Source: Nanobdellota archaeon (lineage in GTDB: Archaea > Nanobdellota > Nanobdellia > Pacearchaeales > GW2011-AR1). Taken from it: a stretch of DNA of 16,984 nucleotides. Under the pieces are notes generated by a model. That model ran no database searches. It saw only the letters and a list, made by a program, of their open reading frames with translations, and was not told the origin of the DNA. This document shows positions 13,386 to 16,984 of this stretch, piece by piece (the stretch's first letter is position 1; each line of letters starts with the position of its first letter). Where the stretch lies: assembly GCA_030704765.1 (NCBI GenBank), contig JAUYDD010000117.1:1-16984 (forward strand). The letters run 5' to 3'. Both the position numbers and the translations under genes were made by a program.

Positions 13386-14066
13386 ATGGAAGAAAATATT
13401 GTTTCTGAAAAGATAAAAGAACTGATTAAGAAATATAACCTAGATTTAGAAAAATTAAAGCAAGAGCAGATAAAACTTGCAAAAGGTTTAGAAATCAATG
13501 ATAAGATAGATTTTAAATTAGCTGACAGGTTCGGTGCAATAGATAATACTTTTTTCAATAACAGGCTTTTATGCTGCATAATTGTCTGTAATAAAGAATA
13601 CGAAATCATTGATAGAGCTTATGTATACGAGAAAGTCAAGTTTCCATATATTCCCGGATTTAGGAATTATAGGGAATTAGTGCCTATGATAAATGTATTT
13701 GAAAAACTCAATGAAAAACCTGATTTTATTTTTGTTCCAGGGCAAGGAATTGCACATCAAAGATTAGGCCTTGCCAGCCATTTTGGCATTTCAATTAATC
13801 TTCCAACAATAGGTGTATCCAATTCTGTTGTTGAGTGCAATATTGACGGTGAAGATATATTAAGGAATGGAAAGAGAATAGGCAAGGTCTTGTTGAGCAA
13901 AGAAGGCAGCAATCCTTTGTTCATAAGTCCTGGCCATCTTATTAGCATAAATACTGCTTATGAATTATCTAAAAAAATGGTAGTTCCCCCTCATAAAAGA
14001 CCTGAACCATTACATATAGCATCAAAATATTCTAAAGAAGTTAGAAAAGAAGTTGTGAGTGAGTGA
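13386..14066 (+). CDS. nfi: Endonuclease V family protein with an altered active site
   Basis: Endonuclease V cuts DNA or RNA next to deaminated bases such as inosine. The 226-residue protein has the family landmarks: GAIDNTFF (catalytic D53), FPYIPGFRNYREL (86-98; wedge PYIPG and catalytic E97), GQGIAHQRLGLASHFG (119-134), PTIGVSNS (140-147), PLFISPGHLIS (177-187, with H184) and KRPEPLHIASK near the end. One key residue is missing: the metal-binding Asp of V-D-G-x-G is Pro118 (VPGQG, codon CCA). The change needs more than one base, so it is unlikely to be a sequencing error. The enzyme may be inactive, use another ligand, or have a different role. It stands alone on the + strand between two repeats. 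Confidence 0.9.
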   Translation: MEENIVSEKIKELIKKYNLDLEKLKQEQIKLAKGLEINDKIDFKLADRFGAIDNTFFNNRLLCCIIVCNKEYEIIDRAYVYEKVKFPYIPGFRNYRELVPMINVFEKLNEKPDFIFVPGQGIAHQRLGLASHFGISINLPTIGVSNSVVECNIDGEDILRNGKRIGKVLLSKEGSNPLFISPGHLISINTAYELSKKMVVPPHKRPEPLHIASKYSKEVRKEVVSE

Positions 14067-14094
14067 TTCTGTCTGAATTAGTTGCAATTATAGG

Positions 14095-14130
14095 AAAGGA
14101 AATAAATTTTTGGATAAATTTATTCCTTTA
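14095..14130. terminator. Hairpin between convergent genes
   Basis: Arms 14095-14110 and 14117-14130 are complementary over 14 bases with a two-base bulge. It lies 29 bases after the EndoV stop and before the convergent MFS gene end. There is no clean T-run, so terminator function is a guess. Confidence 0.4.
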
Positions 14131-14136
14131 CTATTT

Positions 14137-14181
14137 AGGAAATAACTTCTTAAATATACGGAAATTAAAGTTATTTCCTAT
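14137..14181 (+). repeat. Palindrome X, complete copy
   Basis: Exact 12-base arms TAGGAAATAACT (14137-14148) and AGTTATTTCCTA (14170-14181) surround a 21-base loop TCTTAAATATACGGAAATTAA. The same loop occurs in the copies at 93-133 and 13144-13184, so it is a dispersed repeat rather than a chance palindrome. Confidence 0.8.
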
Positions 14182-14222
14182 AGTTTATCATCAACTTATG
14201 CGTAATAATAACAATAACTGAT

Positions 14223-15584
14223 TTAATATTCTCGATGTTCTTTGTCATTATGCCTTCTAGCCTTAACTATAATGCTTTTAATAAATGAACTAGTTTTGAA
14301 TTTTTTCTTATTTTTTACTTCTTTTATTTTCTTAAGCATTGTAATGCTTACAATTATTCTTCCTATGCTTGAGACTAAAAACAAGAACAAGAATACATGC
14401 ATGAAACTAATATCAAGATAAGCAACCATTAAAGATCCTATTCCAGCGCCAATAAAGACCCCTATACCATTTAATAATTCATAATAAGAAAATACTAAAC
14501 CTCTTTTTTGCGGAGTCACACAATCAAATACATAATTTGAAGCAGCTAAATTGAATCCTCCCCAACCTATTCCACTTATTAGTTGAGGCACTAGTATCAG
14601 GAACCAGATATTATCATTTATCAGCCATGTCAATGGAATTATTGCAATAATCACAGTTGTTATTTTCAAGACCTCATAATTTCCGTATTTATCAGAGAAT
14701 TTCCCCCAATATCTTACAATTATTATTGTATAGAAGACTGCTGACATGTGCACAAGTATCAATTGTAAATAGGAGAAATTCAATGTCTCCAGCATATATA
14801 CTGTAAAATATGGGCCTGCTATTGCAACAGTCATGTTTAATAATGCCCTGAATATTGCAAATCTTCCAAAATTATTATATGGTGCTTTTTTTATAAAATC
14901 AAAGAAATTAAAATATTCCTCTTTTCTTATCTTTATTTTTGGTTCGTATTTTTTTGAAAGATAGTATCTAGAGATTATCCTTGAAAAGAAAGCTATTACA
15001 AACAAAATGATAAAACCCAACATAGTCAAGTCATGTTTTTTTAGAAAATCTAGTAACAATGCTGATAATAAGGATGTTGATAGAGAGACAAAAGAGAAAA
15101 TAGCATGTCTTTTACTGAACCACCTTCCTCTATATTTTTCATCAACAAGATCACCTATCCAAGAAAACCATGCAGAGGTTCCTGCATTTGAAGTTATTAC
15201 ATAATATGAAAAAAAGATTAAGAGCATTAGAGGCAGGATATTAGCCATATAATTATAATAATAGAGGATAGCTATAATTGACAAAGGAATCCAGGATAAT
15301 ATTTCAAAAAAAACAGATGTTAAGACTATTTTTTTCCTTTTGATTTTTCCTATTAGTTTAGAGGAATGCAATTGTGTAAAAGGGCCTAAAATACCAGGTA
15401 TTGAAGATAATAATCCTATGAAATAATTAGGAGAATTAATAGCTATTGCAAAAGGAGTCATATAGTTATCAACAATAGAAGTCTTTACTGTTGAAAACAT
15501 TCCATCTTTTACTGAATATTCCCTAGATTTTTCTTTTAATCTTTCTATTTTTTTTTCATTTAAGACTTCTTTTTCTATTTCCAT
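14223..15584 (-). CDS. Major facilitator superfamily transporter
   Basis: A 453-residue membrane protein with about 12 hydrophobic helices and a longer charged cytoplasmic loop in the middle (about residues 205-235, rich in Lys and Arg). The loop after helix 4 reads WFSWIGDLVDEKYRGRWFSK, a variant of MFS motif A (G-x-x-x-D-x-x-x-G-R). The N-terminal 25 residues and C-terminal 25 residues are charged and cytoplasmic, as usual for MFS proteins. No substrate can be named. The start lies 14 bases after the stop of the two-TM protein, so it is likely the third gene of an operon headed by the AbrB-type regulator. The gene ends convergently towards EndoV. Confidence 0.88.
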   Translation of the reverse strand: MEIEKEVLNEKKIERLKEKSREYSVKDGMFSTVKTSIVDNYMTPFAIAINSPNYFIGLLSSIPGILGPFTQLHSSKLIGKIKRKKIVLTSVFFEILSWIPLSIIAILYYYNYMANILPLMLLIFFSYYVITSNAGTSAWFSWIGDLVDEKYRGRWFSKRHAIFSFVSLSTSLLSALLLDFLKKHDLTMLGFIILFVIAFFSRIISRYYLSKKYEPKIKIRKEEYFNFFDFIKKAPYNNFGRFAIFRALLNMTVAIAGPYFTVYMLETLNFSYLQLILVHMSAVFYTIIIVRYWGKFSDKYGNYEVLKITTVIIAIIPLTWLINDNIWFLILVPQLISGIGWGGFNLAASNYVFDCVTPQKRGLVFSYYELLNGIGVFIGAGIGSLMVAYLDISFMHVFLFLFLVSSIGRIIVSITMLKKIKEVKNKKKFKTSSFIKSIIVKARRHNDKEHREY

Positions 15585-15598
15585 CTCTTTTTACGCCA

Positions 15599-15919
15599 CT
15601 ATGTTAAATGTTTGATTCTTGGCATTATAATCCTTACAGTCAAGAGTGTAATAACTATCAAAATGCTTAATATTATTAAATAGAAAGCTGCATAAGAGTT
15701 TTCAGAATACATTTCTTTTGTTGTATCAGGATTTGTAGTGTTTTCTGAAATATTGTATTGATAAGAGATATAACCTGTAATTTTATTTGTAGTATCAGGA
15801 GCTTTTTCTAATAATCTATAGGAGATATCAACAAGATTGAAAAATAGGCCTAAGGTCACTGCTAAAATCAAAATATACATTATTGTTGGATATATTGAAC
15901 TCTCGAGATCATCTTTCAT
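15599..15919 (-). CDS. Two-TM membrane protein of unknown function
   Basis: A 106-residue protein with membrane helices at about 11-32 and 78-98 and a polar loop of some 45 residues between them. The loop contains two N-glycosylation sequons (N56-I-S and N60-T-T), so it is probably on the outside, with both termini in the cytoplasm. I do not recognise the family. Its ATG lies one base after the stop codon of the AbrB gene, and the MFS gene starts 14 bases after its own stop, so the three are tightly coupled. Given its position it may be an accessory partner of the transporter, but that is only context. Confidence 0.7.
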   Translation of the reverse strand: MKDDLESSIYPTIMYILILAVTLGLFFNLVDISYRLLEKAPDTTNKITGYISYQYNISENTTNPDTTKEMYSENSYAAFYLIILSILIVITLLTVRIIMPRIKHLT

Positions 15920-15920
15920 C

Positions 15921-16106
15921 TTATTTATCCCCCCCTTTGTTTTTACCTGAATCGAGTTTAGACCTTTTTATATCATCAGTGTCTAATTCAATAGAAAGAT
16001 AATCTCTTTCATTAAGATTAAACCTATCAACTGTATCTTTTGGAATTGTTACAACATAAGAATTACCCACTTTCCTTAACTTTACATCAAATTTTCTTTT
16101 AGACAT
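15921..16106 (-). CDS. AbrB/SpoVT/MazE-type DNA-binding regulator
   Basis: A 61-residue swapped-hairpin DNA-binding protein. The motif RKVGNSYVVTIPKDTVDRF (11-29) is the classic AbrB-fold signature, followed by LNERDYLSIELDTDDI. No toxin gene follows, so it is more likely a transcription factor than a MazE antitoxin. I chose the ATG at 16106. A longer frame would start at 16169, but the extra residues would be encoded by a perfect hairpin and a ribosome binding site. AGGAGG lies about 14 bases before the ATG, rather far but clear. Upstream are two similar promoter modules with paired GTATATAC sites, so the regulator may bind its own promoter. First gene of a three-gene operon. Confidence 0.85.
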   Translation of the reverse strand: MSKRKFDVKLRKVGNSYVVTIPKDTVDRFNLNERDYLSIELDTDDIKRSKLDSGKNKGGDK

Positions 16107-16130
16107 GTTGTAACTATTTATCCTCCTATA

Positions 16131-16162
16131 AAAAACAGACAAGGGCATAAAATGCCCTTGTC
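16131..16162 (-). promoter_or_regulatory. Leader hairpin with T-run before the AbrB ribosome binding site
   Basis: On the - strand a perfect 10-bp stem, GACAAGGGCA/TGCCCTTGTC with loop TTTTA, is followed by TGTTTTTTATAGGAGG. Stem plus T-run resembles an attenuator placed immediately ahead of the Shine-Dalgarno sequence. No ligand-binding domain is recognisable. Confidence 0.5.
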
Positions 16163-16206
16163 TTATCACCTATTTCTCCAGACAGAGATTTTATGAGCAT
16201 GAAACT

Positions 16207-16351
16207 GTATATACAAAGTATATACGGTTTTTAAATGTTTTCGAATAGACAGATTTTATTTATCAGTTGACCATGAAATTTTATTTTTTGTTTTTGATAT
16301 TCGAGTTGTATATACAGAATATATATAAAGTATATACCTAGTTTATAAATG
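16207..16351 (-). promoter_or_regulatory. Two promoter-operator modules with paired GTATATAC palindromes
   Basis: GTATATAC occurs four times: 16207-16214 and 16218-16225 (centres 11 bp apart), and 16308-16315 and 16330-16337 (centres 22 bp apart). One and two helical turns respectively put each pair on the same face of the DNA. On the - strand each pair is preceded by a TATA-like box (CATTTAAAAA at 16228-16237, CATTTATAAAC at 16341-16351). The proximal sites would lie between TATA box and start site, a repressor-type position. Confidence 0.55.
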
Positions 16352-16377
16352 TTTGGATTTTTTTGATTTTATCAAGG

Positions 16378-16502
16378 ATTGTTTTGAAAAACAATAGAGA
16401 ATTTTGCAAAATTACCAAAATTCTCTAATAAGAAGTTTGAAACGCTGAAATTTACTATTTTTAAAGGTTGTAAATTTCAGAATATTAATTATTCAAACTT
16501 CT
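16378..16502. repeat. Series of three perfect hairpins, the last nested
   Basis: ATTGTTTT/AAAACAAT (16378-16385 with 16388-16395); AGAGAATTTTG/CAAAATTCTCT (16396-16406 with 16416-16426); and AGAAGTTTGAA/TTCAAACTTCT (16431-16441 with 16492-16502) enclosing CTGAAATTTAC/GTAAATTTCAG (16445-16455 with 16470-16480). All stems are perfect. The style is like the modular elements, but no shared edge sequence is seen. It lies between the AbrB promoter region and the tRNA. Confidence 0.7.
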
Positions 16503-16545
16503 CAACAATAAAAATTATATAATGGTTTTACATAGATATTCTAAA

Positions 16546-16616
16546 GCGCTTTTAGTTTAGTGGCAGAATGAAAGCTTCCCAAGCTTTAGACGCGAGTCCG
16601 ATTCTCGCAAAGCGCA
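16546..16616 (+). tRNA. tRNA-Gly (anticodon CCC)
   Basis: The acceptor stem GCGCTTT pairs with AAAGCGC, with discriminator A at 16616 and no encoded CCA. The anticodon stem AAAGC/GCTTT has loop TTCCCAA, giving anticodon CCC, which reads GGG. The T stem GCGAG/CTCGC has loop TCCGATT. Position 55 is C where nearly all tRNAs have T (pseudouridine), an oddity. The D arm GTTTAGTGGCAGAAT is ordinary for tRNA-Gly. No intron. Confidence 0.88.
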
Positions 16617-16619
16617 GAT

Positions 16620-16730
16620 ATGTCAAAGAAAAGAAATAAAAAACAATATGAATTAGGATTATTAACTAGGCAACATTTGTCTCTGCCCTACATTATGTCG
16701 AGAATTGAAAACCTTATAATTTATTGTTAG
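16620..16730 (+). pseudogene. Possible gene start cut off by element E
   Basis: An ATG four bases after the tRNA opens a basic peptide, MSKKRNKKQYELGLLTRQHL, continuing SLPYI before it enters the left edge of element E at 16697 and stops at TAG 16728. It has the composition of a real N-terminus. It could be the remains of a gene broken by the repeat, or a chance short frame. No family can be named from 25 residues. Confidence 0.25.
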
Positions 16731-16984
16731 GTCGTAGCAAATGTTACAGTTTTCAATTCTCGAGCACAAGAAAATTCTTTCAGATGAATTTTCTGTGCAG
16801 AAAAAACTTTTATGGTTTTTTCTTGCATCCTAAAAATTTCCGAATGTCAGAAATTAAACCACATCTTTTAAGACCAGCAAAATTATTTTTTGCGTACCTT
16901 ACTTATTTTAATATGTAGAAAGCAAAAATAATTTTGGGGGTGCTCAAGAACCAAACACGCCATGGAATTTATTCCATGGTTCTT
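16697..16984 (+). repeat. Modular palindromic element, copy E, interrupted by a second element start
   Basis: Left edge ATTAT|GTCGAG. The 15-bp outer stem (16698-16712 with 16749-16763) is identical to copy D, but the CATGAT arm is degraded. Two extra hairpins follow (16764-16798, like one in copy C; and AGAAAAAAC/GTTTTTTCT at 16799-16823), then the core CATCCTAAAAA at 16826. Instead of the final nested hairpin, a second element edge ATGTCAGAAATTAAACC starts at 16844, matching copy C, and breaks off near 16873. A long stem (16878-16893 with 16922-16936) and a perfect CCATGGAAT/ATTCCATGG hairpin (16960-16979) continue to the window edge. Confidence 0.75.

Noticed and set aside
15599..16106. 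MazE-type antitoxin with partner toxin
   Set aside because: The gene following the AbrB-type protein encodes two membrane helices and a glycosylation-like loop, with no PIN or MazF features.
15921..16169. Longer form of the AbrB-type protein starting at 16169
   Set aside because: The extra 21 residues would be encoded by a perfect hairpin, a T-run and the AGGAGG site; the ATG at 16106 gives a normal-sized AbrB domain.
16724..16918. Open frame of 64 residues on the + strand
   Set aside because: It lies inside element E and resembles the translation of element C; it is a repeat product.

Overview
The window is AT-rich archaeal chromosome. It carries the small subunit of the archaea-specific family D DNA polymerase, an Orc1/Cdc6 initiator, the two halves of a Hef/XPF repair enzyme, an AbrB-type regulator, and a tRNA-Gly with no encoded CCA. 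Several genes have a TATA box about 25 bases before the ATG, as in leaderless archaeal mRNAs. PolD argues against Crenarchaeota. The base composition and compact small genes suggest a DPANN-like lineage (Woesearchaeota/Pacearchaeota type), but this is inference.

Layout. 1-345: remnant of a palindromic repeat, then a promoter. 346-4554, + strand: an S2P-like membrane protein, a Hef-type helicase, a GNAT acetyltransferase, a YbaK/ProX deacylase and an ERCC4/XPF nuclease with HhH domain. The helicase and nuclease are normally one protein (Hef). 4529-6392, - strand: an unrecognised 100-residue protein, a 2'-5' RNA ligase-like ThpR phosphodiesterase and an arginase/agmatinase-family enzyme. 6484-6672: a small DUF378 membrane protein. 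6691-7057: a dense block of nested hairpins. 7017-9890, - strand: cdc6 followed by polD small subunit, apparently one replication operon. 9891-10956: a non-coding kilobase holding a probable replication origin. Two inverted ORB-like motifs flank an AT-only palindrome. 10957-14066, + strand: PRC-barrel protein, a two-TM protein with an Ada-like Cys cluster, an unrecognised 269-residue protein, and endonuclease V. 14223-16106, - strand: AbrB-type regulator, two-TM protein, MFS transporter, apparently one operon. 16207-16502: operator-like palindromes and a hairpin series. 16546-16616: tRNA-Gly(CCC). 16697-16984: another hairpin repeat.

The most striking content is between the genes. At least six copies of a modular palindromic element occur. 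The fullest copies share a 5' edge (TTATGTC or ATGTC), a branched hairpin, a core CATCCTAAAAA, a nested hairpin, and a right edge TTTTTTTGAT. Between these fixed parts, copies carry different numbers of extra hairpins. A second family (982-1123 and 6691-6890) has its own nested hairpins, and its longer copy carries a hairpin also seen in the first family. No transposase is visible. They could be non-autonomous IS200/IS605-like elements, structured RNAs, or terminators. One copy runs into polD and supplies the protein's last residues and stop codon; another seems to have inserted into a different palindrome.

Functionally this is a replication and repair neighbourhood (Cdc6, PolD, origin, Hef halves, EndoV) with small metabolic and membrane genes.
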